Source: Loxodes magnus
Taxonomy: Eukaryota; Ciliophora; Karyorelictea; Loxodida; Loxodidae
Assembly (NCBI GenBank): GCA_946699065.1
Contig: CAMPDV010001960.1
Span: 1-64,000, forward strand
Reading direction: 5' to 3'
DNA: 64,000 bases
In this document: one piece after another, positions 44,780-55,254 of the stretch
Layout: the number at the start of each line of letters is the position of its first letter
Numbering within the stretch: the stretch's first letter is position 1
Position numbers and translations under genes: made by a program
The notes under the pieces: generated by a model
What the model was told of the DNA's origin: nothing
Databases searched by the model: none
Seen by the model: the letters and a program-made list of their open reading frames with translations, nothing else

Positions 44780-46189
44780 TTGATTATCTCCGGAAGTTTA
44801 GATCACTCTATCAAAGTCTGGGATTTCCAGACTGGAAGTTGTACTCGGACATTAAGTGGACATTCCTCTGCAGTTATTTCGGTTGCGATCTCCAATGATC
44901 AGAAGTTCATTATCTCCGGAAGTCTTGATAACTCTATCAAATTCTCGGATTTCCAGACTGGAAGTTGTACTCGGACATTAAGTGGACATTCCTCTGCAGT
45001 TATTTCGGTTGCGATCTCCAATGATCAGAAGTTCATTATCTCCGGAAGTTCTGATAACTCTATCAAAGTCTGGGATTTCCAGACTGGAAGTTGTACTCGG
45101 ACATTAAGTGGACATTCCTCTACAGTTAGTTCAGTGGCGATCTCCAATTATCAGAAGTTCATTATCTCCGGAAGTCTTGATAACTCTATCAAAGTCTGGG
45201 ATTTACAGACTGGAAGTTGTACTCGGACATTAAGTGGACATTCCTCTGCAGTTATTTCGGTTGCGATCTCCAATGATCAGAAGTTCATTATCTCCGGAAG
45301 TAGAGATCACTCTATCAAAGTCTGGGATTTCCAGACTGGAAGTTGTACTCGGACATTAAGTGGACATTCCTCTGCAGTTAGTTCAGTGGCGATCTCCAAT
45401 GATCAGAAGTTCATTATCTCCGGAAGTCTTGATAACTCTATCAAAGTCTGGGATTTCCAGACTGGAAGTTGTACTCGGACATTAAGTGGACATTCCTCTG
45501 CAGTTATTTCGGTTGCGATCTCCAATGATCAGAAGTTCATTATCTCCGGAAGTTCTGATAACTCTATCAAAGTCTGGGATTTCCAGACTGGAAGTTGTAC
45601 TCGGACATTAAGTGGACATTCCTCTACAGTTAGTTCAGTGGCGATCTCCAATTATCAGAAGTTCATTATCTCCGGAAGTCTTGATAACTCTATCAAAGTC
45701 TGGGATTTCCAGACTGGAAGTTGTACTCGGACATTAAGTGGACATTCCTCTGCAGTTATTTCGGTTGCGATCTCCAATGATCAGAAGTTCATTATCTCCG
45801 GAAGTCTTGATAACTCTATCAAATTCTCGGATTTCCAGACTGGAAGTTGTACTCGGACATTAAGTGGACATTCCTCTACATTTAGTTCAGTGGCGATCTC
45901 CAATTATCAGAAGTTCATTATCTCCGGAAGTCTTGATAACTCTATCAAAGTCTGGGATTTCCAGACTGGAAGTTGTACTCGGACATTAAGTGGACATTCC
46001 TCTGCAGTTATTTCGGTTGCGATCTCCAATGATCAGAAGTTCATTATCTCCGGAAGTTCTGATAACTCTATCAAAGTCTGGGATTTCCAGACTGGAAGTT
46101 GTACTCGGACATTAAGTGGACATTCCTCTACAGTTAGTTCAGTGGCGATCTCCAATGATCAGAAGTTCATTATCTCCGGAAGTAGATAA
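44780..46189 (+). CDS. WD40 open segment, 11 repeats (joint longest in window)
   Basis: Eleven complete repeats and 469 codons open from TTG. The real open frame runs back to the TAG near 44739, since no ATG exists. It ends at TAA (46187-46189), produced by the 2-bp-deleted AGTAGATAAC monomer. Two repeats have FS for VW at 29-30, one LQT for FQT, one RDHS. The rest have the full His-Ser-Asp-Trp tetrad. The number is more than one seven-bladed propeller and less than two. The product, if any, would be a cytosolic scaffold or recognition domain. No signal peptide, membrane segment or effector domain is present. Confidence 0.45.
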   Translation: MIISGSLDHSIKVWDFQTGSCTRTLSGHSSAVISVAISNDQKFIISGSLDNSIKFSDFQTGSCTRTLSGHSSAVISVAISNDQKFIISGSSDNSIKVWDFQTGSCTRTLSGHSSTVSSVAISNYQKFIISGSLDNSIKVWDLQTGSCTRTLSGHSSAVISVAISNDQKFIISGSRDHSIKVWDFQTGSCTRTLSGHSSAVSSVAISNDQKFIISGSLDNSIKVWDFQTGSCTRTLSGHSSAVISVAISNDQKFIISGSSDNSIKVWDFQTGSCTRTLSGHSSTVSSVAISNYQKFIISGSLDNSIKVWDFQTGSCTRTLSGHSSAVISVAISNDQKFIISGSLDNSIKFSDFQTGSCTRTLSGHSSTFSSVAISNYQKFIISGSLDNSIKVWDFQTGSCTRTLSGHSSAVISVAISNDQKFIISGSSDNSIKVWDFQTGSCTRTLSGHSSTVSSVAISNDQKFIISGSR

Positions 46190-47135
46190 CTCTATCAAAG
46201 TCTGGGATTTCCAGACTGGAAGTTGTACTCGGACATTAAGTGGACATTCCTCTGCAGTTATTTCGGTTGCGATCTCCAATGATCAGAAGTTCATTATCTC
46301 CGGAAGTTCTGATAACTCTATCAAAGTCTGGGATTTCCAGACTGGAAGTTGTACTCGGACATTAAGTGGACATTCCTCTGCAGTTATTTCGGTTGCGATC
46401 TCCAATGATCAGAAGTTCATTATCTCCGGAAGTCGTGATAAATCTATCAAAGTCTGGGATTTCCAGACTGGAAGTTGTACTCGGACATTAAGTGGACATT
46501 CCTCTTCAGTTAGTTCAGTGGCGATCTCCAATGATCAGAAGTTCATTATCTCCGGAAGTCGTGATAACTCTATCAAAGTCTGGGATTTCCAGACTGGAAG
46601 TTGTACTCGGACATTAAGTGGACATTCCTCTACAGTTAGTTCAGTGGCGATCTCCAATGATCAGAAGTTCATTATCTCCGGAAGTCTTGATAACTCTATC
46701 AAAGTCTGGGATTTCCAGACTGAAAATTGTACTCGGACATTAAGTGGACATTACTCTGCAGTTATTTCGGTTGCGATCTCCAATGATCAGAAGTTCATTA
46801 TCTCCGGAAGTCGTGATAAATCTATCAAAGTCTGGGATTTCCAGACTGGAAGTTGTACTCGGACATTAAGTGGACATTCCTCTTCAGTTAGTTCAGTGGC
46901 GATCTCCAATTATCAGAAGTTCATTATCTCCGGAAGTCTTGATAACTCTATCAAAGTCTGGGATTTCCAGACTGAAAATTGTACTCGGACATTAAGTGGA
47001 CATTCCTCTGCAGTTATTTCGGTTGCGATCTCCAATGATCAGAAGTTCATTATCTCCGGAAGTCGTGATAAATCCATCAAAGTCTGGGATTTCCAGACTG
47101 GAAGTTGTACTCGGACATTAAGTGGACATTCCTAG
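46185..47135 (+). CDS. WD40 open segment, about 7.5 repeats
   Basis: The WD40 frame resumes immediately after the 2-bp deletion, in a frame shifted relative to 44780-46189. It stays open for seven to eight repeats to TAG (47133-47135). Codons upstream of 46185 in this frame are not WD40. Order: SAVI, SDNS-SAVI, RDKS-SSVS, RDNS-STVS, LDNS with EN and GHYSAV, RDKS-SSVS with NYQ, LDNS with EN, RDKS. The left-arm mirror is 2423-3442. It is a fragment with no possible Met start. Confidence 0.4.
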   Translation, partial: DNSIKVWDFQTGSCTRTLSGHSSAVISVAISNDQKFIISGSSDNSIKVWDFQTGSCTRTLSGHSSAVISVAISNDQKFIISGSRDKSIKVWDFQTGSCTRTLSGHSSSVSSVAISNDQKFIISGSRDNSIKVWDFQTGSCTRTLSGHSSTVSSVAISNDQKFIISGSLDNSIKVWDFQTENCTRTLSGHYSAVISVAISNDQKFIISGSRDKSIKVWDFQTGSCTRTLSGHSSSVSSVAISNYQKFIISGSLDNSIKVWDFQTENCTRTLSGHSSAVISVAISNDQKFIISGSRDKSIKVWDFQTGSCTRTLSGHS

Positions 47136-47675
47136 GTAGTTTATTCGGTTGAGATCTCCAATGATCGAAAGTTCATTATCTCCGGAAGTCGTGATAACTC
47201 TATCAAAGTCTGGGATTTCCAGACTGGAAGTTGTACTCGGACATTAAGTGGACATTCCTCTACATTTAGTTCAGTGGCGATCTCCAATGATCAGAAGTTC
47301 ATTATCTCCGGAAGTCTTGATAACTCTATCAAATTCTCGGATTTCCAGACTGGAAGTTGTACTCGGACATTAAGTGGACATTCCTCTTGAGTTAATTCGG
47401 TTGCGATCTCCAATGATCAGAAGTTCATTATCTCCGGAAGTTGAGATAACTCTATCAAAGTCTGGGATTTCCAGACTGGAAGTTGTACTCGGACATTAAG
47501 TGGACATTCCTAGGTAGTTTATTCGGTTGCGATCTCCAATTATCAGAAGTTCATTATCTCCGGAAGTCGTGATAAATCCATCAAAGTCTGGGATTTCCAG
47601 ACTGGAAGTTGTACTCGGACATTAAGTGGACATTCCTAGGTAGTTTATTCGGTTGCGATCTCCAATGATCGAAAG
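47136..47675 (+). pseudogene. WD40 monomers with TAG/TGA stops
   Basis: Four monomers in the frame of the flanking open segments, closed by TAG after GHS (47133, 47510, 47636), TGA after GHSS (near 47385) and TGA before Asp 24 (near 47442). One unit has FS for VW near 47331. Confidence 0.5.
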
Positions 47676-49085
47676 TTGATTATCTCCGGAAGTTTAGATC
47701 ACTCTATCAAAGTCTGGGATTTCCAGACTGGAAGTTGTACTCGGACATTAAGTGGACATTCCTCTGCAGTTATTTCGGTTGCGATCTCCAATGATCAGAA
47801 GTTCATTATCTCCGGAAGTTCTGATAACTCTATCAAAGTCTGGGATTTCCAGACTGGAAGTTGTACTCGGACATTAAGTGGACATTCCTCTGCAGTTAGT
47901 TCAGTGGCGATCTCCAATGATCAGAAGTTCATTATCTCCGGAAGTCGTGATAACTCTATCAAAGTCTGGGATTTCCAGACTGGAAGTTGTACTCGGACAT
48001 TAAGTGGACATTCCTCTACAGTTAGTTCAGTGGCGATCTCCAATGATCAGAAGTTCATTATCTCCGGAAGTCTTGATAACTCTATCAAAGTCTGGGATTT
48101 CCAGACTGAAAATTGTACTCGGACATTAAGTGGACATTCCTCTGCAGTTATTTCGGTTGCGATCTCCAATGATCAGAAGTTCATTATCTCCGGAAGTCGT
48201 GATAAATCTATCAAAGTCTGGGATTTCCAGACTGGAAGTTGTACTCGGACATTAAGTGGACATTCCTCTTCAGTTAGTTCAGTGGCGATCTCCAATGATC
48301 AGAAGTTCATTATCTCCGGAAGTCTTGATAACTCTATCAAAGTCTGGGATTTCCAGACTGAAAATTGTACTCGGACATTAAGTGGACATTCCTCTGCAGT
48401 TATTTCGGTTGCGATCTCCAATGATCAGAAGTTCATTATCTCCGGAAGTCGTGATAAATCTATCAAAGTCTGGGATTTCCAGACTGGAAGTTGTACTCGG
48501 ACATTAAGTGGACATTCCTCTACAGTTAGTTCAGTGGCGATCTCCAATGATCAGAAGTTCATTATCTCCGGAAGTCTTGATAACTCTATCAAAGTCTGGG
48601 ATTTCCAGACTGGAAGTTGTACTCGGACATTAAGTGGACATTCCTCTGCAGTTATTTCGGTTGCGATCTCCAATGATCAGAAGTTCATTATCTCCGGAAG
48701 TCGTGATAAATCTATCAAAGTCTGGGATTTCCAGACTGGAAGTTGTACTCGGACATTAAGTGGACATTCCTCTTCAGTTAGTTCAGTGGCGATCTCCAAT
48801 GATCAGAAGTTCATTATCTCCGGAAGTCGTGATAACTCTATCAAAGTCTGGGATTTCCAGACTGGAAGTTGTACTCGGACATTAAGTGGACATTCCTCTG
48901 CAGTTATTTCGGTTGCGATCTCCAATGATCAGAAGTTCATTATCTCCGGAAGTTCTGATAACTCTATCAAAGTCTGGGATTTCCAGACTGGAAGTTGTAC
49001 TCGGACATTAAGTGGACATTCCTCTGCAGTTATTTCGGTTGCGATCTCCAATGATCAGAAGTTCATTATCTCCGGAAGTAGATAA
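47676..49085 (+). CDS. WD40 open segment, 11 repeats (joint longest in window)
   Basis: Eleven repeats, 469 codons from TTG, closed by the TAA of a second 2-bp-deleted monomer at about 49078. It is in the same frame as 46185-47135. Order after LDHS: SDNS-SAVS, RDNS-STVS, LDNS(EN)-SAVI, RDKS-SSVS, LDNS(EN)-SAVI, RDKS-STVS, LDNS-SAVI, RDKS-SSVS, RDNS-SAVI, SDNS-SAVI. Every repeat keeps GH, SGS, Asp 24 and WD. That makes it the most uniformly fold-competent stretch in the window. Its left mirror 472-1806 differs by one inserted base and one Asp-to-Val change. Confidence 0.45.
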   Translation: MIISGSLDHSIKVWDFQTGSCTRTLSGHSSAVISVAISNDQKFIISGSSDNSIKVWDFQTGSCTRTLSGHSSAVSSVAISNDQKFIISGSRDNSIKVWDFQTGSCTRTLSGHSSTVSSVAISNDQKFIISGSLDNSIKVWDFQTENCTRTLSGHSSAVISVAISNDQKFIISGSRDKSIKVWDFQTGSCTRTLSGHSSSVSSVAISNDQKFIISGSLDNSIKVWDFQTENCTRTLSGHSSAVISVAISNDQKFIISGSRDKSIKVWDFQTGSCTRTLSGHSSTVSSVAISNDQKFIISGSLDNSIKVWDFQTGSCTRTLSGHSSAVISVAISNDQKFIISGSRDKSIKVWDFQTGSCTRTLSGHSSSVSSVAISNDQKFIISGSRDNSIKVWDFQTGSCTRTLSGHSSAVISVAISNDQKFIISGSSDNSIKVWDFQTGSCTRTLSGHSSAVISVAISNDQKFIISGSR

Positions 49086-49539
49086 CTCTATCAAAGTCTG
49101 GGATTTCCAGACTGGAAGTTGTACTCGGACATTAAGTGGACATTCCAAGGCAGTTAATTCGGTTGCGATCTCCAATGATCAGAAGTTCATTATCTCCGGA
49201 AGTTCTGATAACTCTATCAAAGTCTGGGATTTCCAGACTGGAAGTTGTACTCGGACATTAAGTGGACATTCCTCTACAGTTAGTTCAGTGGCGATCTCCA
49301 ATGATCAGAAGTTCATTATCTCCGGAAGTTGAGATCATTCTATCAAAGTCTGGGATTTCCAGACTGGAAGTTGTACTCGAACGATAAGTGGACATTCCAA
49401 GGCAGTTAATTCGGTTGCGATCTCCAATGATCAGAAGTTCATTATCTCCGGAAGTTGAGATCACTCTATCAAAGTCTGGGATTTCCAGACTGGAAGTTGT
49501 ACTCGAACGATAAGTGGACATTCCTCTACAGTTAGTTCA
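49086..49539 (+). pseudogene. WD40 monomers with KAVN and TISG units
   Basis: After the deletion the frame continues for about two repeats (KAVN, SDNS-STVS) to a TGA before Asp 24 near 49330. Then come two TGA-containing monomers of the linked type GATCATTCT or GATCACTCT with CGAACGATAAG (Leu 41 to Ile). The same pair of units recurs at 56.2-56.45 and 59.5-59.7 kb. Confidence 0.5.
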
Positions 49540-50031
49540 GTGGCGATCTCCAATTATCAGAAGTTCATTATCTCCGGAAGTCTTGATAACTCTATCAAAG
49601 TCTGGGATTTCCAGACTGGAAGTTGTACTCGGACATTAAGTGGACATTCCTCTACAGTTAGTTCAGTGGCGATCTCCAATGATCAGAAGTTCATTATCTC
49701 CGGAAGTTTAGATCACTCTATCAAATTCTCGGATTTCCAGACTGGAAGTTGTACTCGGACATTAAGGGGACATTCCTCAAGAGTTATTTCAGTGGCGATC
49801 TCCAATGATCAGAAGTTCATTATCTCCGGAAGTCGTGATAACTCTATCAAAGTCTGGGATTTCCAGACTGGAAGTTGTACTCGGACATTAAGTGGACATT
49901 CCTCTGGAGTTAATTCGGTTGCGATCTCCAATGATCAGAAGTTCATTATCTCCGGAAGTCTTGATAAATCTATCAAAGTCTGGGATTTCCAGACTGGAAG
50001 TTGTACTCGGACATTAAGTGGACATTCCTAG
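49540..50031 (+). CDS. WD40 open segment, about 4 repeats
   Basis: LDNS-STVS, LDHS with FSD and LRGHSSRV, RDNS-SGVN, LDKS, closed by TAG after GHS. Its second half starts the 3150-bp unit; the downstream counterpart (52816-53181) has HDNS units instead of LDHS/FSD at its beginning. Open frame, no ATG. Confidence 0.3.
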   Translation: MAISNYQKFIISGSLDNSIKVWDFQTGSCTRTLSGHSSTVSSVAISNDQKFIISGSLDHSIKFSDFQTGSCTRTLRGHSSRVISVAISNDQKFIISGSRDNSIKVWDFQTGSCTRTLSGHSSGVNSVAISNDQKFIISGSLDKSIKVWDFQTGSCTRTLSGHS

Positions 50032-50421
50032 GTTTTTTATTCGGTTGCGATCTCCAATTATCAGAAGTTCATTATCTCCGGAAGTTGAGATAACTCTATC
50101 AAAGTCTGGGATTTCCAGACTGGAAGTTGTACTCGGACATTAAGTGGACATTCCTCTACAGTTATTTCAGTGGCGATCTCCAATTATCAGAAGTTCATTA
50201 TCTCCGGAAGTCGTGATAAATCTATCAAAGTCTGGGATTTCCAGACTGGAAGTTGTACTCGGACATTAAGTGGACATTCCTCTACAGTTAGTTCAGTGGC
50301 GATCTCCAATGATCAGAAGTTCATTATCTCCGGAAGTTGAGATAACTCTATCAAAGTCTGGGATTTCCAGACTGGAAGTTGTACTCGGACATTAAGTGGA
50401 CATTCCTCTACAGTTATTTCA

Positions 50422-51294
50422 GTGGCGATCTCCAATTATCAGAAGTTCATTATCTCCGGAAGTCGTGATAAATCTATCAAAGTCTGGGATTTCCAGACTG
50501 GAAGTTGTACTCGGACATTAAGTGGACATTCCTCTACAGTTTATTCGGTTGCGATCTCCAATGATCGAAAGTTGATTATCTCCGGAAGTCGTGATAAATC
50601 TATCAAAGTCTGGGATTTCCAGACTGGAAGTTGTACTCGGACATTAAGTGGACATTCCTCTTCAGTTAGTTCAGTGGCGATCTCCAATTATCAGAAGTTC
50701 ATTATCTCCGGAAGTCTCTATAAATCCATCAAAGTCTGGGATTTCCAGACTGGAAGTTGTACTCGGACATTAAGTGGACATTCCTCTACAGTTAGTTCAG
50801 TGGCGATCTCCAATTATCAGAAGTTCATTATCTCCGGAAGTCTCTATAAATCCATCAAAGTCTGGGATTTCCAGACTGGAAGTTGTACTCGGACATTAAG
50901 TGGACATTCCTCTACAGTTATTTCAGTGGCGATCTCCAATTATCAGAAGTTCATTATCTCCGGAAGTCTTGATAACTCTATCAAAGTCTGGGATTTCCAG
51001 ACTGGAAGTTGTACTCGGACATTAAGTGGACATTCCTCTGCAGTTATTTCGGTTGCGATCTCCAATGATCAGAAGTTCATTATCTCCGGAAGTTCTGATA
51101 ACTCTATCAAAGTCTGGGATTTCCAGACTGGAAGTTGTACTCGGACATTAAGTGGACATTCCTCTACAGTTAGTTCAGTGGCGATCTCCAATGATCAGAA
51201 GTTCATTATCTCCGGAAGTCTTGATAACTCTATCAAATTCTCGGATTTCCAGACTGGAAGTTGTACTCGGACATTAAGTGGACATTCCTCTTGA
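50422..51294 (+). CDS. WD40 open segment, about 7 repeats
   Basis: Seven repeats: RDKS with STVY, RDKS-SSVS with NDRKLIIS, two LYKS units (Asp 24 replaced by Tyr, so the tetrad is incomplete), LDNS-SAVI, SDNS-STVS, and LDNS with FSD. It closes with TGA after GHSS. In the downstream 3150-bp copy the same stretch is split by a TAG unit (53809) into 53572-53811 and 53950-54444. The final FSD unit there is replaced by SDNS with a TRS variant. Confidence 0.4.
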   Translation: MAISNYQKFIISGSRDKSIKVWDFQTGSCTRTLSGHSSTVYSVAISNDRKLIISGSRDKSIKVWDFQTGSCTRTLSGHSSSVSSVAISNYQKFIISGSLYKSIKVWDFQTGSCTRTLSGHSSTVSSVAISNYQKFIISGSLYKSIKVWDFQTGSCTRTLSGHSSTVISVAISNYQKFIISGSLDNSIKVWDFQTGSCTRTLSGHSSAVISVAISNDQKFIISGSSDNSIKVWDFQTGSCTRTLSGHSSTVSSVAISNDQKFIISGSLDNSIKFSDFQTGSCTRTLSGHSS

Positions 51295-51579
51295 GTTAAT
51301 TCGGTTGCGATCTCCAATGATCAGAAGTTCATTATCTCCGGAAGTTGAGATAACTCTATCAAAGTCTGGGATTTCCAGACTGGAAGTTGTACTCGGACAT
51401 TAAGTGGACATTCCTAGGTAGTTTATTCGGTTGCGATCTCCAATGATCAGAAGTTCATTATCTCCGGAAGTCGTGATAAATCTATCAAAGTCTGGGATTT
51501 CCAGACTGGAAGTTGTACTCGGACATTAAGTGGACATTCCTAGGTAGTTTATTCGGTTGCGATCTCCAATGATCGAAAG

Positions 51580-52104
51580 TTGATTATCTCCGGAAGTTTA
51601 GATCACTCTATCAAAGTCTGGGATTTCCAGACTGGAAGTTGTACTCGGACATTAAGTGGACATTCCTCTGCAGTTATTTCGGTTGCGATCTCCAATGATC
51701 AGAAGTTCATTATCTCCGGAAGTTCTGATAACTCTATCAAAGTCTGGGATTTCCAGACTGGAAGTTGTACTCGGACATTAAGTGGACATTCCTCTGCAGT
51801 TATTTCGGTTGCGATCTCCAATGATCAGAAGTTCATTATCTCCGGAAGTCGTGATAAATCTATCAAAGTCTGGGATTTCCAGACTGGAAGTTGTACTCGG
51901 ACATTAAGTGGACATTCCTCTTCAGTTAGTTCAGTGGCGATCTCCAATGATCAGAAGTTCATTATCTCCGGAAGTCGTGATAAATCTATCAAAGTCTGGG
52001 ATTTCCAGACTGGAAGTTGTACTCGGACATTAAGTGGACATTCCTCTACAGTTAGTTCAGTGGCGATCTCCAATGATCAGAAGTTCATTATCTCCGGAAG
52101 TTGA
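51580..52104 (+). CDS. WD40 open segment, about 4 repeats
   Basis: LDHS-SAVI, SDNS-SAVI, RDKS-SSVS, RDKS-STVS, closed by TGA before Asp 24. It resembles the start of 47676-49085. The identical run 54730-55254 lies 3150 bp downstream. TTG nominal start, with the upstream stop being the TAG near 51540. Confidence 0.3.
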   Translation: MIISGSLDHSIKVWDFQTGSCTRTLSGHSSAVISVAISNDQKFIISGSSDNSIKVWDFQTGSCTRTLSGHSSAVISVAISNDQKFIISGSRDKSIKVWDFQTGSCTRTLSGHSSSVSSVAISNDQKFIISGSRDKSIKVWDFQTGSCTRTLSGHSSTVSSVAISNDQKFIISGS

Positions 52105-52815
52105 GATAACTCTATCAAAGTCTGGGATTTCCAGACTGAAAATTGTACTCGGACATTAAGTGGACATTCCTCTTGAGTTATTTCAGTGGCGATCTCCAAT
52201 GATCAGAAGTTCATTATCTCCGGAAGTCTTGATAACTCTATCAAAGTCTGGGATTTCCAGACTGGAAGTTGTACACGGAGATTAAGTGGACATTCCTAGG
52301 TTTTTTATTCGGTTGCGATCTCCAATGATCAGAAGTTCATTATCTCCGGAAGTTGAGATAACTCTATCAAAGTCTGGGATTTCCAGACTGGAAGTTGTAC
52401 TCGGACATTAAGTGGACATTCCTCTACAGTTAGTTCAGTGGCGATCTCCAATGATCAGAAGTTGATTATCTCCGGAAGTCTTGATAACTCTATCAAAGTC
52501 TGGGATTTCCAGACTGGAAGTTGTACTCGAACGATAAGTGGACATTCCTCTTGAGTTTATTCGGTTGCGATCTCCAATCATCAGAAGTTCATTATCTCCG
52601 GAAGTCTCTATAAATCTATCAAAGTCTGGGATTTCCAGACTGGAAGTTGTACTCGGACATTAAGTGGACATTCCTAGGTTTTTTATTCGGTTGCGATCTC
52701 CAATGATCAGAAGTTCATTATCTCCGGAAGTCATGATAACTCTATCAAAGTCTGGGATTTCCAGACTGGAAGTTGTACTCGGACATTAAGTGGACATTCC
52801 TCTTCAGTTAGTTCA
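52105..52815 (+). pseudogene. Stop-rich WD40 monomers with LYKS and TISG units
   Basis: Six monomers: TGA before Asp 24, TGA after GHSS, and TAGGTTTTTTATTCGG types. It includes a TCTCTATAAATCT unit (Asp 24 to Tyr) near 52605 and an AGATTAAGT change (Thr 40 to Arg) near 52278. The set recurs at 55.25-55.96 kb, and its second half again at 58.9-59.2 kb. Confidence 0.5.
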
Positions 52816-53181
52816 GTGGCGATCTCCAATGATCAGAAGTTCATTATCTCCGGAAGTCATGATAACTCTATCAAAGTCTGGGATTTCCAGACTGGAAGTT
52901 GTACTCGGACATTAAGTGGACATTCCTCTGCAGTTATTTCGGTTGCGATCTCCAATGATCAGAAGTTCATTATCTCCGGAAGTCGTGATAACTCTATCAA
53001 AGTCTGGGATTTCCAGACTGGAAGTTGTACTCGGACATTAAGTGGACATTCCTCTGGAGTTAATTCGGTTGCGATCTCCAATGATCAGAAGTTCATTATC
53101 TCCGGAAGTCTTGATAAATCTATCAAAGTCTGGGATTTCCAGACTGGAAGTTGTACTCGGACATTAAGTGGACATTCCTAG
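52816..53181 (+). pseudogene. WD40 open run of about 3 repeats (HDNS type)
   Basis: HDNS-SAVI, RDNS-SGVN, LDKS, then TAG. His at residue 23 (CAT) is found only here, near 52719, and at 56005 and 59284. The run sits at the junction of the two 3150-bp copies. Confidence 0.3.
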
Positions 53182-53571
53182 GTTTTTTATTCGGTTGCGA
53201 TCTCCAATTATCAGAAGTTCATTATCTCCGGAAGTTGAGATAACTCTATCAAAGTCTGGGATTTCCAGACTGGAAGTTGTACTCGGACATTAAGTGGACA
53301 TTCCTCTACAGTTATTTCAGTGGCGATCTCCAATTATCAGAAGTTCATTATCTCCGGAAGTCGTGATAAATCTATCAAAGTCTGGGATTTCCAGACTGGA
53401 AGTTGTACTCGGACATTAAGTGGACATTCCTCTACAGTTAGTTCAGTGGCGATCTCCAATGATCAGAAGTTCATTATCTCCGGAAGTTGAGATAACTCTA
53501 TCAAAGTCTGGGATTTCCAGACTGGAAGTTGTACTCGGACATTAAGTGGACATTCCTCTACAGTTATTTCA

Positions 53572-54444
53572 GTGGCGATCTCCAATTATCAGAAGTTCAT
53601 TATCTCCGGAAGTCGTGATAAATCTATCAAAGTCTGGGATTTCCAGACTGGAAGTTGTACTCGGACATTAAGTGGACATTCCTCTACAGTTTATTCGGTT
53701 GCGATCTCCAATGATCGAAAGTTGATTATCTCCGGAAGTCGTGATAAATCTATCAAAGTCTGGGATTTCCAGACTGGAAGTTGTACTCGGACATTAAGTG
53801 GACATTCCTAGGTTTTTTATTCGGTTGCGATCTCCAATGATCAGAAGTTCATTATCTCCGGAAGTCTCTATAAATCCATCAAAGTCTGGGATTTCCAGAC
53901 TGGAAGTTGTACTCGGACATTAAGTGGACATTCCTCTACAGTTAGTTCAGTGGCGATCTCCAATTATCAGAAGTTCATTATCTCCGGAAGTCTCTATAAA
54001 TCCATCAAAGTCTGGGATTTCCAGACTGGAAGTTGTACTCGGACATTAAGTGGACATTCCTCTACAGTTATTTCAGTGGCGATCTCCAATTATCAGAAGT
54101 TCATTATCTCCGGAAGTCTTGATAACTCTATCAAAGTCTGGGATTTCCAGACTGGAAGTTGTACTCGGACATTAAGTGGACATTCCTCTGCAGTTATTTC
54201 GGTTGCGATCTCCAATGATCAGAAGTTCATTATCTCCGGAAGTTCTGATAACTCTATCAAAGTCTGGGATTTCCAGACTGGAAGTTGTACTCGGACATTA
54301 AGTGGACATTCCTCTACAGTTAGTTCAGTGGCGATCTCCAATGATCAGAAGTTCATTATCTCCGGAAGTTCTGATAACTCTATCAAAGTCTGGGATTTCC
54401 AGACTGGAAGTTGTACACGGAGTTTAAGTGGACATTCCTCTTGA
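53572..54444 (+). pseudogene. Copy of 50422-51294 split by a TAG unit
   Basis: Two open runs, 53572-53811 (two repeats) and 53950-54444 (LYKS, LDNS-SAVI, SDNS-STVS, SDNS with TRS). They are separated by TAG at 53809-53811, in a TAGGTTTTTTATTCGG unit where the upstream copy has TCTTCAGTTAGTTCAG. It ends with TGA after GHSS. The swap of one whole variable segment between otherwise identical copies suggests conversion from another monomer. Confidence 0.4.
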
Positions 54445-54729
54445 GTTAATTCAGTGGCGATCTCCAATGATCAGAAGTTCATTATCTCCGGAAGTTGAGA
54501 TAACTCTATCAAAGTCTGGGATTTCCAGACTGGAAGTTGTACTCGGACATTAAGTGGACATTCCTAGGTAGTTTATTCGGTTGCGATCTCCAATGATCAG
54601 AAGTTCATTATCTCCGGAAGTCGTGATAAATCTATCAAAGTCTGGGATTTCCAGACTGGAAGTTGTACTCGGACATTAAGTGGACATTCCTAGGTAGTTT
54701 ATTCGGTTGCGATCTCCAATGATCGAAAG

Positions 54730-55254
54730 TTGATTATCTCCGGAAGTTTAGATCACTCTATCAAAGTCTGGGATTTCCAGACTGGAAGTTGTACTCGGAC
54801 ATTAAGTGGACATTCCTCTGCAGTTATTTCGGTTGCGATCTCCAATGATCAGAAGTTCATTATCTCCGGAAGTTCTGATAACTCTATCAAAGTCTGGGAT
54901 TTCCAGACTGGAAGTTGTACTCGGACATTAAGTGGACATTCCTCTGCAGTTATTTCGGTTGCGATCTCCAATGATCAGAAGTTCATTATCTCCGGAAGTC
55001 GTGATAAATCTATCAAAGTCTGGGATTTCCAGACTGGAAGTTGTACTCGGACATTAAGTGGACATTCCTCTTCAGTTAGTTCAGTGGCGATCTCCAATGA
55101 TCAGAAGTTCATTATCTCCGGAAGTCGTGATAAATCTATCAAAGTCTGGGATTTCCAGACTGGAAGTTGTACTCGGACATTAAGTGGACATTCCTCTACA
55201 GTTAGTTCAGTGGCGATCTCCAATGATCAGAAGTTCATTATCTCCGGAAGTTGA
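54730..55254 (+). CDS. WD40 open segment, about 4 repeats
   Basis: Same four repeats as 51580-52104 and the same TGA end, 3150 bp downstream. No difference was seen between the two, which dates the higher-order duplication as very recent. Confidence 0.3.
   Translation: MIISGSLDHSIKVWDFQTGSCTRTLSGHSSAVISVAISNDQKFIISGSSDNSIKVWDFQTGSCTRTLSGHSSAVISVAISNDQKFIISGSRDKSIKVWDFQTGSCTRTLSGHSSSVSSVAISNDQKFIISGSRDKSIKVWDFQTGSCTRTLSGHSSTVSSVAISNDQKFIISGS

Larger units (their letters stand above)
44460..49558 (+). repeat. Block A' (right arm)
   Basis: Reverse-complement copy of block A without its private single-base changes, so it holds the longest open WD40 segments in the window. It is rich in the SAVIS monomer type and in the unusual EN (for GS at 35-36) and FS (for VW at 29-30) monomers. 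Two copies of the 124-bp variant monomer, carrying the 2-bp deletion that creates TAA, divide it at about 46183 and 49078. Confidence 0.85.
49800..52970 (+). repeat. 3150-bp higher-order unit, copy 1
   Basis: Twenty-five monomers whose order is repeated exactly 3150 bp downstream: 50422 with 53572, 51580-52104 with 54730-55254, and the CTCTATAAA monomer at 52605 with 55755. Local differences from copy 2 are confined to patches. At 50655-50690 this copy has the open TCTTCAGTT type where copy 2 has TAGGTTTTT. At about 51210-51270 it has the FSD type where copy 2 has VWD with a changed TRS motif. Such patches look like short gene-conversion tracts. Confidence 0.85.

Noticed and set aside
46116..46184. 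Alternative-frame N-termini beginning MDIPLQ (also 49012, 1806, 3442, 4577)
   Set aside because: These codons are the WD40 sequence read out of frame (GTGGACATTCC) before a frameshift. They are not a leader peptide.
44780..49085. One intact large WD40 gene
   Set aside because: The best open segments are separated by TAA from 2-bp deletions and by TAG/TGA units, and no in-frame ATG exists.
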